The notes beneath the pieces are model-generated. The model was not told the origin of the DNA. It did not search any database and saw nothing but the letters and a program-made list of their open reading frames with translations. Both the position numbers and the translations under genes were made by a program. From assembly GCA_002347265.1 (NCBI GenBank), contig DDYB01000032.1:263121-327120 (forward strand): DNA of 64,000 nt. The letters are read 5' to 3'. Source of the DNA: Desulfobacteraceae bacterium UBA2245 (GTDB lineage: Bacteria; Desulfobacterota; Desulfobacteria; Desulfobacterales; UBA2245). Below, one piece after another: positions 27,284 through 39,443 of this stretch (the first letter of the stretch is position 1; each line of letters starts with the position of its first letter).

Positions 27284-28471
27284 TCAGGGCTCCGGAAGGA
27301 TCAGGGCATCGGCGGGCATTCCGGGTTTGAGCTTCAGATCCGGGTTGATCACCTCGATCTTGATCCGGTACATCAGCTTGACCCGCTCCTCGAAAGTCTG
27401 AACCGATTTGGGGGTAAATGCCGCCTGGCTGTCGATAAAGCGGATCTTCCCGTTAAAAACCTCTCCCGGATGAGCGTCCGTGGTGATCTGCGCCGGCTGG
27501 TTGAGCCGGATCCGGCCCAGATCCTTCTCATTGACAAAGGCCCGCACCCAGGTGTTGATCAGGTCACCGACCATGACCACCGGCGCGCCGGGGCTGAGAA
27601 ACTCGCCGGGCTCGGCCGACTTGGAAAGCACCACGCCGTCGATGGGAGCAAAAAGCTCGGTTTCGGCAAGCTGCTGCCGGGCATGGCTCAGGGTCTGTTC
27701 GGCAACCGCAACCTGAGCCAGGGCCTGAGCAATGGTCTCGGACCGGGGACCGGCCTGCACCAGCGCATATTCGGCCTCGGCCTGCCGCAGGGCCGCCCGT
27801 GCCTGCTGAATCTGTTCGGTCCGGGGGCCCTCCTGAGCAAGACTGAGCCGTTCTTTGGCGCTCTCCGCTCTGGCCTGAGCTTCCAGCCAGGCGTTGTATG
27901 CCGCGTCAAGCCGCGTTTTGACAACATCGTAGTCCCTCTGGCTGACCACCTCTTCCTTCACAAGGACGGCATACCGGCTGTTGTCGGCCCTGGCCAGTTC
28001 AAGCTCGGAAGCGGCGGCTTTTTCGGCGGCAAGCGCTCTGTCCAGCTCGGAACGGGCATCGGCAATCACCTGAACCCGGCTCCCGCTGACCAGTTCATCG
28101 AGGGCGAAACGGGCCTGCTGGACGCGGGCCGCCGCCTGTTGAATTTCCTCCGGCCGGCTTCCGGCCTCCAACTCGGCCGCAATCGACTTGCGGTATGAAA
28201 GCTCGGCTTCGGCGCGTGCCACGGCGATCCGCTGATCCGTCGCATCAAGGACCGCGATCTTCTGACCGGCAAAGACCCTGTCACCCTCGTCCGCCAGTCG
28301 CTGGATCAACCTTCCTGAAATCTTGAATCCGAGCTGCACCTGGGTCGCTTCGATGTTGCCGGAGACCATCAGCCCTCCCGAGTTTTTGTGATTTTTCAAA
28401 ATCCCGAAATAGACTCCGGCAGCCGCGGCCGCCAGCAGCAACGGAAGAATGATCCACAGACGCTTTTTCAT
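27284..28471 (-). CDS. HlyD-family membrane-fusion protein, YbhG-like
   Basis: 395 residues. An N-terminal membrane anchor (LWIILPLLLAAAAAGVYFGI) is followed by a barrel-sandwich domain (SGNIEATQVQLGFKISGRL...GDRVFAGQKIAVLD). A long Ala/Gln/Glu-rich coiled coil with repeated QQARAAL-type heptads spans about residues 90-260, then come the second lipoyl half and beta-barrel. It bridges the inner-membrane exporter to the periplasm. The start at 28471 overlaps the regulator's stop as ATGA; upstream in-frame ATGs belong to the regulator's shadow frame. Confidence 0.92.
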   Translation of the reverse strand: MKKRLWIILPLLLAAAAAGVYFGILKNHKNSGGLMVSGNIEATQVQLGFKISGRLIQRLADEGDRVFAGQKIAVLDATDQRIAVARAEAELSYRKSIAAELEAGSRPEEIQQAAARVQQARFALDELVSGSRVQVIADARSELDRALAAEKAAASELELARADNSRYAVLVKEEVVSQRDYDVVKTRLDAAYNAWLEAQARAESAKERLSLAQEGPRTEQIQQARAALRQAEAEYALVQAGPRSETIAQALAQVAVAEQTLSHARQQLAETELFAPIDGVVLSKSAEPGEFLSPGAPVVMVGDLINTWVRAFVNEKDLGRIRLNQPAQITTDAHPGEVFNGKIRFIDSQAAFTPKSVQTFEERVKLMYRIKIEVINPDLKLKPGMPADALILPEP

Positions 28472-29145
28472 GCGCGCTCCTTTACGGCCTGTTGAGAAGC
28501 GGCTTGAAAAGAAGTTTTGAGACGGGCGATGCCGCCCAGCGAAAAGCGGATCACATGGTCGGCCAGAGCTTCGATCCGGTCCTCGGCGGGCGCGCCCTCC
28601 GGCGCGATCCGGTCGATGACCGGCCGGGCCAGCACATAGTACAGGCACTGTCCGATAATGCTGAAAGCGCACCGCAGAACCGTTTCCTGCCCGGCGTCGG
28701 GTCCCAGAAGGTCTGAAATGATTTGTACCAGCATCCGCTTGTGCGGCAGAATATGCTTTTCCACCGCCTTGCCCATGGCCGAAGACGGGTCGGAAAATTC
28801 CTTTGCGATCAGACGCGCCTTGCCTTCATAACCGCCCCAGCCTTCGCGGCTCAGCAGCCGGTAAAAAAAAGACCGGACAAACGCCCTCAGGCGGTCTTCC
28901 GGTCCGGAGGACGCATCGGCGCCCATGTCCGCGGGAAATTTTTCAAATCCGCCGGCCAGCAGATCCTCAAGAACCGCCCGGTAAAGGCCCTGCTTGCTCC
29001 TGAAATAATAGCTGACCGCGGCGATATTGGCGCCGGAGGCCTCGGCGATCTGCCGGACCGTGGCCGCCTTGAACCCGCGCCGGGCAAAGATCACTCCGGC
29101 CGCATCCAGAATGCGCTCCCGCGTGCCACCTGGTCTGGTTTCCAT
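28468..29145 (-). CDS. TetR-family regulator, CecR-like
   Basis: 225 residues. The N-terminal TetR helix-turn-helix (TRERILDAAGVIFARRGFKAATVRQIAEASGAN, with SYYFRSKQGLYRAVL) is followed by a helical ligand domain resembling DUF1956 (PF09209), as in E. coli CecR/YbiH. The gene order regulator-HlyD-double ATPase-two permeases is the same as cecR-ybhGFSR. The start at 29145 is fixed by AAGGAGG eight bases upstream. It very likely represses its own operon through the palindrome at 29203-29220. Confidence 0.88.
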   Translation of the reverse strand: METRPGGTRERILDAAGVIFARRGFKAATVRQIAEASGANIAAVSYYFRSKQGLYRAVLEDLLAGGFEKFPADMGADASSGPEDRLRAFVRSFFYRLLSREGWGGYEGKARLIAKEFSDPSSAMGKAVEKHILPHKRMLVQIISDLLGPDAGQETVLRCAFSIIGQCLYYVLARPVIDRIAPEGAPAEDRIEALADHVIRFSLGGIARLKTSFQAASQQAVKERA

Positions 29146-29202
29146 ATGCCGGTTCCTCCTTGAAAGCGACAAAAACAGAAAATCTGAACGGATGCATCTT
29201 TT

Positions 29203-29228
29203 TTAAAACAATTGTTTTAATCTGTCAA
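29203..29228 (-). promoter_or_regulatory. promoter with 18-bp TetR-type operator in its spacer
   Basis: TTAAAACAATTGTTTTAA at 29203-29220 is a perfect 18-bp palindrome. On the minus strand TTGACA (29228-29223) is a consensus -35 box and, 17 bases later, TAAAAA is a 4/6 -10 box. The palindrome thus fills the spacer, where a bound repressor would block RNA polymerase. It lies 58 bases upstream of the regulator start. Confidence 0.75.
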
Positions 29229-29307
29229 CAACCGATTGCGGCCCGGTTCGGAGGGATTGGCTGGCGGGTACTTTCGGACGGACCGGCTGCTCGAACAGGT
29301 TCCTCCA

Positions 29308-32300
29308 CTATCCATTGCCCAGAACCTCCCGGATCACCCGGGCGATATCCTTCGTGAAGATGGGCTTCATAACGAGCCGGCGAATGCCGAGAGCCTTTGC
29401 TTTCTCTTCCGTGATCATCTCGCTGAAACCCGTGCAGACGATGATGGGAATGTCCGGCCGTATTTTTAACAGCTTCCGTGCAAGATCGTTTCCCCTCATA
29501 TTCGGCATGGTCATGTCTGTGATCACCAGATCAAAATCATGGGGTCGGGCGCGAAAGAGCTCGAGGGCCTCGATGCTGCTTGTTCTGGATGTTACATGAT
29601 ATCCGAGGGATGTCAGCATGATGTCCCCCAGTTCAACTAGGGCCGCTTCATCATCGACAAAGAGAATCCGCTCGCTGCCTCCGGGAATCCGCTCGGGCGC
29701 ATGTTCCTGTAACGGCATCTCCATTTCTTCGAGCGGAAAATACACGCTGAAGGTCGTTCCCTTTCCGACTTCGCTCGCAATATCAATGGCGCCGCCGTGG
29801 TCTCTGACGATTCCGTACACGACGGAAAGACCGAGACCGGTTCCTTCACCCGGACCTTTGGTGGTAAAAAAGGGGTCGAACACCCTCTCCATAACGGACG
29901 CATCGATTCCATGCCCGGTGTCGCTGACGGTTAATTTCACATAGTTGCCTGCGGCAAGATTGAAGGGGTACATTTCCCGGTCAAGGTCCACCTTTACCTG
30001 TGTCAGTTGAATATCCAGAATCCCGCCCTTTTCCCGCATCGCATGGGCGGCATTGGTGCAGAGGTTCATCAGGATCTGATGGATTGCTGCGGGCTCGGAA
30101 AGAATCATGAAAGGCGCCTGTGCAATGCGCCGGGTAATCTGGACGGTTGAAGGCAGGGAAGACCGGAGCATTTTGATTCCCTCCTGGATGATGGGTCCAA
30201 CCAGAACGGGTTTCCGTGCCTGTTCCTGCTTGCGGCTGAATGCCAGAATCTGCTGCACAAGATCCTTTGCCCGCTCACCGGCTCTGTGAATCTGATCAAG
30301 GTAGCTCCGGAGACGACCGCCTGCATCGGCTTCTTCAAGCGCCATTTCCGTATAGCCGATGACGGAACTCAGGATATTGTTGAAATCGTGGGCGATTCCC
30401 CCGGCCAGGGTGCCGATGGCCTCCATCTTCTGGGCCTGGCGGAGCTGGATCTGGAGTTTTTTCTGATCGGTTATGTCGCGGATGGACTCGATGGCTCCCG
30501 CGACATGGCCCTCGCTGTCGTATAAAGGTCTGGCTATATTCCAGAGGGAACGGGTTTCTCCCTTTAGAAGTATATCGGCCTCGGCTAAAATAATGTCCCT
30601 TTCTTTCCTTACGGAATGATAGTTCTTCTCGATTTCCTGACCGGACATGGATACCAGATCTATCAGCAGAGGCCGGCGAATCCCGTAAAACGGCAGGGAA
30701 TATTCAAAATCATCTTTGCCCAGCATATCGGCAGCCTTGATCCCGGTCATCTCCTCGATGGCCCGGTTCCAGGCGATAACTTTCCCGGTTCTGTCTACGA
30801 CAAAGGTTGCATCCGGCAAAAAATCAATAATATAAGACAACTGCTGTTTCGATTCCCGAAGGGCTTCCTCCGCCTCTTTCCGCTCGGTGATGTCAAACGT
30901 CGATCCCATGATCGTCGGTTTGTTTTCAAGGTCGATGACCGTAGCGGAGAAATCAACCCACTTCACCCGGCCATGCTTGGTGATATATTTGATCTCGTAT
31001 CTTGATGGCGGGCCCTCTTCTTTCAGCCGATTCAGGCCTCTGTTTCTCACTAACTCCCTGAAATCCGGATGAATAAAATCCCAGAAATTCATGCCGGCAA
31101 GGTCATCCATCGTATAACCGCTCATCCTCTCGAATGCCGGATTCGTATAAATATATTTTGTGCCCTGAATCAGAAAAATTGCGGAAGACGAGCTTTCCGC
31201 AAGGGCGCGAAATTTCGACTCGCTGTCGCGCAGCGTTTGTTCCGCCTGCTTCCGTTCCGTAATATCCCGCAGAATGCCCTCGATCCCGAGCAGGTTTCCA
31301 TCCTCATCAAAATATTGATGACTGCTCGTGGCCACCGCTACCGGAGTGCCGTCGCGGCGTTTGAGCGTTAACTCGTAATCGGCAACAGCCCCCTGGTTTT
31401 CTGTTGCCGACAGGAAAATGCCACGATCCTCGGGATAAAAATAAAAGTTTTCGGCGATGTTGAGCCCGATGATTTCTTCAACCGAATCATAACCGAGCAA
31501 TTTCTTGACCGAAGGGCTTGCCATCACGAGGTTTCCTTTAAAATCGGTCCGGTAAAAGGTGTCGCTGATATTTTCAATGACGCTGCGATACAGTTTTTCA
31601 CTGGTTTTCAGGGCCTCCTCGGCCCGCTTGCGGTCGGTGACATCCCAAACGGTCGATATCATCAACTGCTTTCCAGGCACGGGTGTATTGCGGGCGCAGA
31701 TGAAGACGGGATGCTCCCCCTTGCGGGTGATTGGAACATCTTCCCATTGCATGCGTTCCGGGCCGCCGCTGGCGCAATCATCCGATACCCTTTTCTTGAT
31801 TTCTTCGCGGAAAACAGGATCTTCATAGACGGCATTCCAGAAAGCATCGGGGTCGGCAAGCGCTTTTCTCGTTGTCCGGTACATCCTGGGAAAGTTGTCG
31901 TTCATGTAGGCGAACTCAACAGCAGGGTCCACCGAGTTCACAGCCAGGCCTATGGGCAGATGATCCATGACGGATCTGACGAAGGCCTCGCTCTCCCGCA
32001 GTTCGCGGGTGCGCACTTCGAGCATATCCTGCGCGCGCAGGAGGGCGCGTTCCCTTCTGGCGCGGATGCACAACTCGATGAGGTACGCCGGTTCGAAGGG
32101 CTTACGCAAATAGGCGGCAGCGCCCCGTTTCATCCAGTCCAGGGCCAGCATCTGCCCCGGATTCGAGGTCATCATGATGTAAACGCAGTCGGGGCGCTGC
32201 GCCCGGAACGCATCAAGCAGGACGTCGCCCGTGCCGTCGGGCAGATTGTAATCGAGCACGGCCACGTCGTAGGCAATTCCGGTAAAGGCCTCGACCGCCT

Positions 32301-32823
32301 TCCGGGCCGTAAGCGCTGTGTCCACCTGCCAGCCTTCGGCGGTAAAGGCCTTCTTGAATATGCCGGCCAGGGTCTTGCTGTCCTCGACGATCAGGACGCG
32401 CAGGGATGTCGGCTTCCGCTCACCGCGCAGAATCGCCCGGACCTGCGCGACGAAGCGTTTGCCGTCCACCGGGGAGGAGAGGAAGGCGTCGGCCCCAAGA
32501 TCGGCGGCAATGCGGTCGGGCTCATCGCCCGCGAAGATGGCCGAAACTACCAGAATGGGGATCTTGTTGAAAGCGGCGTATTCGGTTGAACGCAGCAGGC
32601 GGCAGAACCGCCAGCCGTCAATGTCTGGCATGTAGAGGTCAGTGACGATGAGGGCGGGCGGATGCTCGCGGTCCATGGCGTCCAGGGCGGCCTCGGCCCC
32701 AGTGAAAGGCAGCGGCTCGAGACCCGCCTTGCGCACCAGACCGGACAGCATGCTGAGCTGGGTTGCATCGTCATTGACCAACATGGCGGTGGCCACGGCA
32801 GGTTTGGAGGTGTCTTTTTTCAT
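29308..32823 (-). CDS. hybrid sensor histidine kinase with three receiver and four PAS domains
   Basis: 1171 residues, no membrane segment. Domains in order: receiver 1 (phospho-acceptor D62 in [11 protein letters not shown]), receiver 2 (D191 in [11 protein letters not shown]), four PAS domains between about 285 and 790 (each ending DITERK-like), and the HisKA dimerisation box with the phospho-His in [11 protein letters not shown]. The HATPase has the N box [12 protein letters not shown] and G boxes DTGHGID and GTGLGLS. A C-terminal receiver follows ([12 protein letters not shown]). Being cytoplasmic with N-terminal receivers, it probably integrates phosphate from other kinases with redox or ligand signals sensed by the PAS domains. 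The response regulator gene upstream is a likely partner. Confidence 0.92.
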   Translation of the reverse strand: MKKDTSKPAVATAMLVNDDATQLSMLSGLVRKAGLEPLPFTGAEAALDAMDREHPPALIVTDLYMPDIDGWRFCRLLRSTEYAAFNKIPILVVSAIFAGDEPDRIAADLGADAFLSSPVDGKRFVAQVRAILRGERKPTSLRVLIVEDSKTLAGIFKKAFTAEGWQVDTALTARKAVEAFTGIAYDVAVLDYNLPDGTGDVLLDAFRAQRPDCVYIMMTSNPGQMLALDWMKRGAAAYLRKPFEPAYLIELCIRARRERALLRAQDMLEVRTRELRESEAFVRSVMDHLPIGLAVNSVDPAVEFAYMNDNFPRMYRTTRKALADPDAFWNAVYEDPVFREEIKKRVSDDCASGGPERMQWEDVPITRKGEHPVFICARNTPVPGKQLMISTVWDVTDRKRAEEALKTSEKLYRSVIENISDTFYRTDFKGNLVMASPSVKKLLGYDSVEEIIGLNIAENFYFYPEDRGIFLSATENQGAVADYELTLKRRDGTPVAVATSSHQYFDEDGNLLGIEGILRDITERKQAEQTLRDSESKFRALAESSSSAIFLIQGTKYIYTNPAFERMSGYTMDDLAGMNFWDFIHPDFRELVRNRGLNRLKEEGPPSRYEIKYITKHGRVKWVDFSATVIDLENKPTIMGSTFDITERKEAEEALRESKQQLSYIIDFLPDATFVVDRTGKVIAWNRAIEEMTGIKAADMLGKDDFEYSLPFYGIRRPLLIDLVSMSGQEIEKNYHSVRKERDIILAEADILLKGETRSLWNIARPLYDSEGHVAGAIESIRDITDQKKLQIQLRQAQKMEAIGTLAGGIAHDFNNILSSVIGYTEMALEEADAGGRLRSYLDQIHRAGERAKDLVQQILAFSRKQEQARKPVLVGPIIQEGIKMLRSSLPSTVQITRRIAQAPFMILSEPAAIHQILMNLCTNAAHAMREKGGILDIQLTQVKVDLDREMYPFNLAAGNYVKLTVSDTGHGIDASVMERVFDPFFTTKGPGEGTGLGLSVVYGIVRDHGGAIDIASEVGKGTTFSVYFPLEEMEMPLQEHAPERIPGGSERILFVDDEAALVELGDIMLTSLGYHVTSRTSSIEALELFRARPHDFDLVITDMTMPNMRGNDLARKLLKIRPDIPIIVCTGFSEMITEEKAKALGIRRLVMKPIFTKDIARVIREVLGNG

Positions 32824-32890
32824 GTCGTCCTCTTTCCGGCGTCGTCATCGCCGTCTTTACAGAAATCGGGATGCAGTTTCTTCACGCACT

Positions 32891-33033
32891 TCAGCCGATG
32901 CCGCGGTTGAAGTCGGCTTCGGTGCGGTCGCGGGCAGGGCGCACGGCCGCCGGCCCGTCCATCTCCGGCAGCATCCGGTCGAGAGCCGCAGGATGCGGAA
33001 CGCAAAATCATCTTCGACGATCAGGATGGGCAT
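32891..33033 (-). pseudogene. truncated response-regulator remnant
   Basis: The ATG at 33033, behind GGAGGG, gives MPILIVEDDFAFRILR, a clean receiver-domain start. After a frame change the sequence reads ALDRMLPEMDGPAAVRPARD (the phospho-Asp block is expected just here) and ends RTEADFNRGIG at TGA 32893-32891. About 25 to 30 residues between the two blocks are missing and the frame is broken. It sits between an intact CheY-like gene and the kinase. Confidence 0.65.
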
Positions 33034-33049
33034 GGTTCATCCCTCCAGG

Positions 33050-33445
33050 TCACGAAATAAGGTTGAGCCTGCGCAATGTTTCTATCAGCTTTGCTTTCTC
33101 GATAGGCTTGACCAGAAAACCGTCACATTGCCGCTGAGCCGCTTTCATGACATTTGCCCTGTCCGCCAAGGCAGTTGTCATCACAATTTTGGTGCGGTTT
33201 TCCCTTGCGGCAGCAGGAGACGTTTCCATCTGACGGATGATACTCAGCGCTTCCTGACCGTCCATTTCCGGCATCATGATGTCCAGGCAAATGAGGTCGT
33301 AGGGTTCGCCCGATACACGAGCCATGCGCGCGGCATCAACCGCCTCCCTGCCGTTGACGGCGATGTGGGTCGGACCGTAGATCTTCAGCAGCTCCTGCAG
33401 GAGAAGGCGGCTGGTGAAGTCGTCTTCTGCGATCAGGGTTTTCAT
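33050..33445 (-). CDS. CheY-like single-domain response regulator
   Basis: 131 residues and no output domain. The acidic pair is in LIAEDD, the phospho-acceptor Asp in LICLDIMMPEMDG, the switch Thr in MTTALAD, and the Lys in FLVKPIEK. It would relay phosphate to or from the kinase encoded downstream on the same strand. AAGGAG precedes the ATG. Confidence 0.9.
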   Translation of the reverse strand: MKTLIAEDDFTSRLLLQELLKIYGPTHIAVNGREAVDAARMARVSGEPYDLICLDIMMPEMDGQEALSIIRQMETSPAAARENRTKIVMTTALADRANVMKAAQRQCDGFLVKPIEKAKLIETLRRLNLIS

Positions 33446-33820
33446 GGCGTTCTCCTTGCGGACGCAACTTTCTGGATTTTGTCAGCCAACCCCGAAAGTT
33501 GAGTTGATAATAATTTTTTATAGCGTTCGAGTATAAAGCAGGGGCAGCTTGCGTGTCAAAGGATAGTTCCCGGTAAAAAGGGCGATGCGGAAAGGATTTG
33601 TCGGTTCGCGTTGATGCCTGTCATGCGGCGGTGTGCGGCTGATGCAGATATTTCTGGAAGCCTGCAAAGACCAGCCCGATTTCATCCGGCCTTACCGGAT
33701 CCGCTGCTGCATCGACAATCGAGTCATGATATTTCAGAAAGAGGGGACAGGACGCCTGCTCTGGATAGTCCGGCTCAGTGGTGCAGCCGGCTTCCGGCGC
33801 TTCTGCGCCATCAAATCTTT
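33446..33820 (-). other. gap with an orphan coding-like tail downstream of ettA
   Basis: No complete gene is seen. On the minus strand directly after the EttA stop, one frame stays open for about 70 codons and looks coding (GC-rich third positions; ends FLKYHDSIV...FAGFQKYLHQPHTAA, TGA near 33621-33623). It has no ATG, GTG or TTG in frame after the EttA stop, so it could be a broken small gene or a chance frame. The remaining part (33446-33600) holds nothing recognisable. Confidence 0.35.
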
Positions 33821-35506
<1,686 letters not shown>

Positions 35507-35522
35507 GGGGTGTTCAACCTCC

Positions 35523-36671
35523 TTAAAAAATCTCGTATTTGACCAGACGGCCGTCCAGTCCGCCGTTGGAAAGCGGCATTCTCCACTTTGGTTTCAGGCC
35601 GACTTTTTTGATCAGTTCAGGGTCTCCGAAATAGACATAGGCCACAGACCCCCTGCATCGTTGTTTTAAAAAGTTTCCAAAAGATTCATGCAGCGCTTCC
35701 GCATCGGATTTTTCTCCCAGACGGATGCCGTAAGGCGGGTTAGTGACGATGATGCTGTCGGTCAGGCTGCGGATTTTTTCAAATGCCTTGACCTCCAGCT
35801 GAATCCTTCCGCCAAAGGGAAGATTCTGCAAATTGGTCTGGGTCGCGGCCAGGGCACTGGAAGATATGTCGCTGCCGCCGATCAGTCCGACGGGCAGGGG
35901 GCGGATGGCTTCATTGACCTTTTTGACGACGTTCTGCCAGAGATAGGCGTCAAAGTCCGGAAGATACCCCAGCCCGTAGTGCTTTCTCAAAATTCCGGCA
36001 GGAATCCGGCAGTAACGCATCAGAGCTTCGCTGATCAGGGTTCCCGAACCGCACATGGGATCGTAAAGGGGCCGGGACCCGTCCCATTCGGAGAGCTCGA
36101 TGATGGCGGCGGCCAGATTCTCCTGCATCGGCGCTTCTACCTGGGCCGTACGGTACCCCCTGCGGTGCAGGGATCCGCCCGAGGTGTCCAGGCTGACGGT
36201 GGCCTGATTTTCACGAATATGAAGGTTGATCCAGAGATCCGGGGTCCGGGTGTCGACCGAGGGCCGTTTTCCGAAGCGCTGCTGGAAATGATCGGCCACT
36301 GCGTCTTTCAGGCACAGCGATGCGTAATGGGAATGAGTGATGTTCGGATGATTGGATACATTGGCAAATACGGCAAAACTGTTGTTGACCGAAAAAATTT
36401 CGGGCCAGGCAAGCTGTTTGATCTTAGAATAAAGATCATCCTTGTCCCGGCAGGTGAAGACGGCCAGCGGCGCCAGAATCCGGGTCAGAATCCGGGTCGT
36501 GTAATGAATCCGGTAAAAATCGGCCTTGTCCGCCGAGAAATAGATTCCGGCGTAACCCGGTTCGATATCCCTGGCCTGATTTTCCGACAGCTCCCGGATG
36601 CCGATATCTTTGACATCTTCGGAAACCTGAGCGAAGAATCGGCCGGTTTGCAGGTATTCAAACGGTATCAT
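35523..36671 (-). CDS. THUMP-domain class I RNA methyltransferase (RlmL/YpsC-like)
   Basis: 382 residues. The N-terminal THUMP RNA-binding region runs to about residue 160, followed by a Rossmann methyltransferase with DPMCGSGTLISEAL (SAM binding) and the catalytic NPPYGIRL motif. This matches the N-terminal half of RlmL and stand-alone YpsC proteins, which make m2G in 23S rRNA; the exact target is not proven by sequence. The ATG at 36671 is preferred over an in-frame TTG at 36680. Confidence 0.88.
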   Translation of the reverse strand: MIPFEYLQTGRFFAQVSEDVKDIGIRELSENQARDIEPGYAGIYFSADKADFYRIHYTTRILTRILAPLAVFTCRDKDDLYSKIKQLAWPEIFSVNNSFAVFANVSNHPNITHSHYASLCLKDAVADHFQQRFGKRPSVDTRTPDLWINLHIRENQATVSLDTSGGSLHRRGYRTAQVEAPMQENLAAAIIELSEWDGSRPLYDPMCGSGTLISEALMRYCRIPAGILRKHYGLGYLPDFDAYLWQNVVKKVNEAIRPLPVGLIGGSDISSSALAATQTNLQNLPFGGRIQLEVKAFEKIRSLTDSIIVTNPPYGIRLGEKSDAEALHESFGNFLKQRCRGSVAYVYFGDPELIKKVGLKPKWRMPLSNGGLDGRLVKYEIF

Positions 36672-36898
36672 AAGAACCAATAAAAATAAGGGAGTTTAAT
36701 GTTGAGAATGCCGCAGGGCATGGTTTCTCTGAATCCAAGCGTTTCTGGTCCGTTGCAGGATTTTTCGGAAGGGCCGTCCGTCAAAATCTCTCCAGAGCAT
36801 TGAAACGGTTGCACCATATACTGTTTCAAAAGGCTTGTCCAGATCCGATCCGCATACATTTCTGACAAAAGCCCGCCACTGGAAAACCGGCGGCCGTC

Positions 36899-39250
36899 TT
36901 ATGGAAAAAGCGGCCAGAAGACCGGCAGCAGCGCCATGAGAACGGCCATTATAACCAGGGTCAGCGGAAGGCCCGCCTTGATATAATCCGAAAACCGGTA
37001 GCCTCCGGGGCCCATCACCATCAGGTTGGCCGGATGCGAGATCGGCGTCATGAAGCTGGAAGCGGCGGCCATGGCGACGGCCATGGTCAGGGCCTGTGCA
37101 GATATGCCGGTATCGGCCGCCGTGCTCAGCACGATGGGAACCATGAGCACCACCAGGGCTGTGGGAGGAATAAAGCAGACGGCCAGAAAGGTGATGCCGA
37201 TCAATCCGGCCATGACGGCCATGGGGCCGAACTGCCCCAGTACGGACAGGAGATTTTCCGCCAGAAACCGGGCCGCGCCGGTCTGATCCATGGCCGATCC
37301 CAGGGGCAGCATGCCGGCGATGAGAAACACGGCCTTCCAATCGATGGCGCGGTAGGCTTCTTCCATGGTCAGACAACCGCTGATCACCATCAGGGAGGCC
37401 CCCAGAACAGCCGAAACATAGATGGGAATCCAGCCAAAAAGCACCGGAATCAGCACCAGGCACATGATGCCGATGGCCACATGAATTTTTTCACGCCGGG
37501 GTTCTTCCTGTACCGCATGGCTCAGGACGATGAAATCCTTTTCCGCCGCCAGTATCTGAAGTTTTTTCCGGGGCCCGAGCAGCAGCAGGGCTTCTCCGAT
37601 TCGAAGGGCCGTGTCGCTGAGCTCGCTTCGAAAGGCACGGCCCTCGCGCCATATGGCCAGAACGTTCAGACCGTATTTTTCCCGCAAATTGAGCTGGCGC
37701 AAGGTCTTTCCGGCCAGGCGTCCGTGAGGAGAAACAATGGCTTCAACTAGGCCGATCTCTCCGGATTCCAGCGCACTGATATCCGGCATTTCGGTCTGAA
37801 CGGAAAGCGTTTCCATATCTTTCAGCAATAGAATATTTTCGACTCTTCCCAGAATCACCAGACGATCGCCTTCCAGGATCGTCTCATTCGGGTCCGGCAT
37901 CGGTAAGATGCCGTCTTTTCGAATCAGGGCCACAGGCTGCATGCCCAGTGCCCGGGAGAACTGGGCGGATCGGAGCGATTTTCCGGCAAGCGGGGATTTG
38001 GGCGGCACCTGCAGCGAAAACAGGCGGCGGTCCAGCCCAAAGGCCTGAGACAGTTCCAGGGACGAAAGTTTCTGCGCGTCGGCAAGTCCGGGCCGGGACA
38101 AAAACTCCGCCATCCGATCCTCAGGACCCCAGACCAGAAGCACGTCGTTTTCCTTCAGCGGACCATCCTGAAAATGACCCTCCCGAAGGCGCCCTCCCTC
38201 CAGAATCGCCAGCGCCTGAATGCCGAACCGGTTGCGCAGATCAGCCTGGTAAAGCGATTGGCCATTCAAGTCGCTCTGTTCGGCGATGGCGACGCGGGCG
38301 GCCTGAATCGATTCGGTCATCATTTCAACGAAAGTGATTCCGGCCGGTTCGATGGTCAGCTTCAGCCAGTTCCGCAGTTTTTCAAGCTGTTCGATGTGAC
38401 CTGTGACCAGCAGGCGGTCTGCCGCCTGAATCCGGGTGTGGGGGCCCGGGATATAAACAGCGTGATCCTTGCGGTAGATGGTGACCACGTTTAAACCCAG
38501 CAGGGCGCCCATGCGGATTTCAGCCAGCGTTTTTCCGGAAAGCCTGGAATCTTCCGGAACCCTGAGCAGAAACAAGCGGTCCTGCAGGCCGTACTGATCT
38601 TCCAGGCAGGGCTCGCAGGTCTGTGATGCGGGGGGCTTCCGATCCGGAAGCAGGTACGGGCCGGCCAAGGTGATAAAGACAATGCCGATGAGCATCACGC
38701 AGAGACCGATCGGCGTGAAATCAAAAAATCCGAACGGTTTCAGCCCATGGTGGGCCAGCGCTTCGCTGACCAGAATGTTGGGCGAGGTACCGATCAATGT
38801 GGTCAGACCTCCCAGCAGAGAACCGTAGGACAGGGGCAGGAACAGGCGAAAGGGGGATATGCCGGTCCGGCGGGCGATGTCGGCGACAACGGGCAGCATC
38901 AGGGCCGCAACGGCCGTATTGTTCATGAAGGCCGACATGATCCCGGCGCTGAGCATGATGGTCAAAACCACCACCCGCTCCCGGCGGCCTGAAAATTTGA
39001 GCACCAGCCGGCTGATGCGATCCCCGACGCCGGTGCGCGTCAGGCCGCCGCTCAAAATAAAAACCGCCCAGATGGTCACCACGGCGGGGCTGCCGAAACC
39101 CGAAATGGTTTCAAGCGGCGGAACCACGCCGGATACGGCCAGCGAAACCAGGACCAGCAGCGCTGCGATCTCGACAGGAATCCATTCGAAGACCAGAAAA
39201 ACCGTAGCAACCAGCAGGATGATCAATACGCTGATAATTTCCGCATTCAT
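36899..39250 (-). CDS. SLC13-type (DASS) transporter with four RCK_C-like domains
   Basis: 783 residues. Membrane helices lie at the N-terminus (about 1-200) and C-terminus (about 570-783), with SNxxx-type hairpins GTSPNIL and an AVxFIPPTALVV-like block. The two membrane halves are separated by a cytoplasmic insert of about 370 residues holding four TrkA/RCK_C-like modules. Each has the pattern SRLSGKTL...LGLNVVTIYR...DRLLVTG. Two modules are the common number. The transporter would import sulfate, dicarboxylate or a related anion with Na+. The start at 39250 is chosen because AAGGAATGG lies just upstream and the sequence before it has no membrane-protein character. Confidence 0.85.
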   Translation of the reverse strand: MNAEIISVLIILLVATVFLVFEWIPVEIAALLVLVSLAVSGVVPPLETISGFGSPAVVTIWAVFILSGGLTRTGVGDRISRLVLKFSGRRERVVVLTIMLSAGIMSAFMNNTAVAALMLPVVADIARRTGISPFRLFLPLSYGSLLGGLTTLIGTSPNILVSEALAHHGLKPFGFFDFTPIGLCVMLIGIVFITLAGPYLLPDRKPPASQTCEPCLEDQYGLQDRLFLLRVPEDSRLSGKTLAEIRMGALLGLNVVTIYRKDHAVYIPGPHTRIQAADRLLVTGHIEQLEKLRNWLKLTIEPAGITFVEMMTESIQAARVAIAEQSDLNGQSLYQADLRNRFGIQALAILEGGRLREGHFQDGPLKENDVLLVWGPEDRMAEFLSRPGLADAQKLSSLELSQAFGLDRRLFSLQVPPKSPLAGKSLRSAQFSRALGMQPVALIRKDGILPMPDPNETILEGDRLVILGRVENILLLKDMETLSVQTEMPDISALESGEIGLVEAIVSPHGRLAGKTLRQLNLREKYGLNVLAIWREGRAFRSELSDTALRIGEALLLLGPRKKLQILAAEKDFIVLSHAVQEEPRREKIHVAIGIMCLVLIPVLFGWIPIYVSAVLGASLMVISGCLTMEEAYRAIDWKAVFLIAGMLPLGSAMDQTGAARFLAENLLSVLGQFGPMAVMAGLIGITFLAVCFIPPTALVVLMVPIVLSTAADTGISAQALTMAVAMAAASSFMTPISHPANLMVMGPGGYRFSDYIKAGLPLTLVIMAVLMALLPVFWPLFP

Positions 39251-39443
39251 CGACCCATTCCTTATTGACGGCGCGGCAACAGTAATTTTCGCAAAAAATT
39301 CAGACCATGAAAATATTGAATTTAAGACCTGTCTACCAGATATTCCGGCGGCTTGTAAAGTAACGGGCCGATAGAAATCGAATAACCGCGGACAGCATGC
39401 TTGTTTAAAGTTGTCTTTCAATCGCGACTGTATTTGATGAAAA

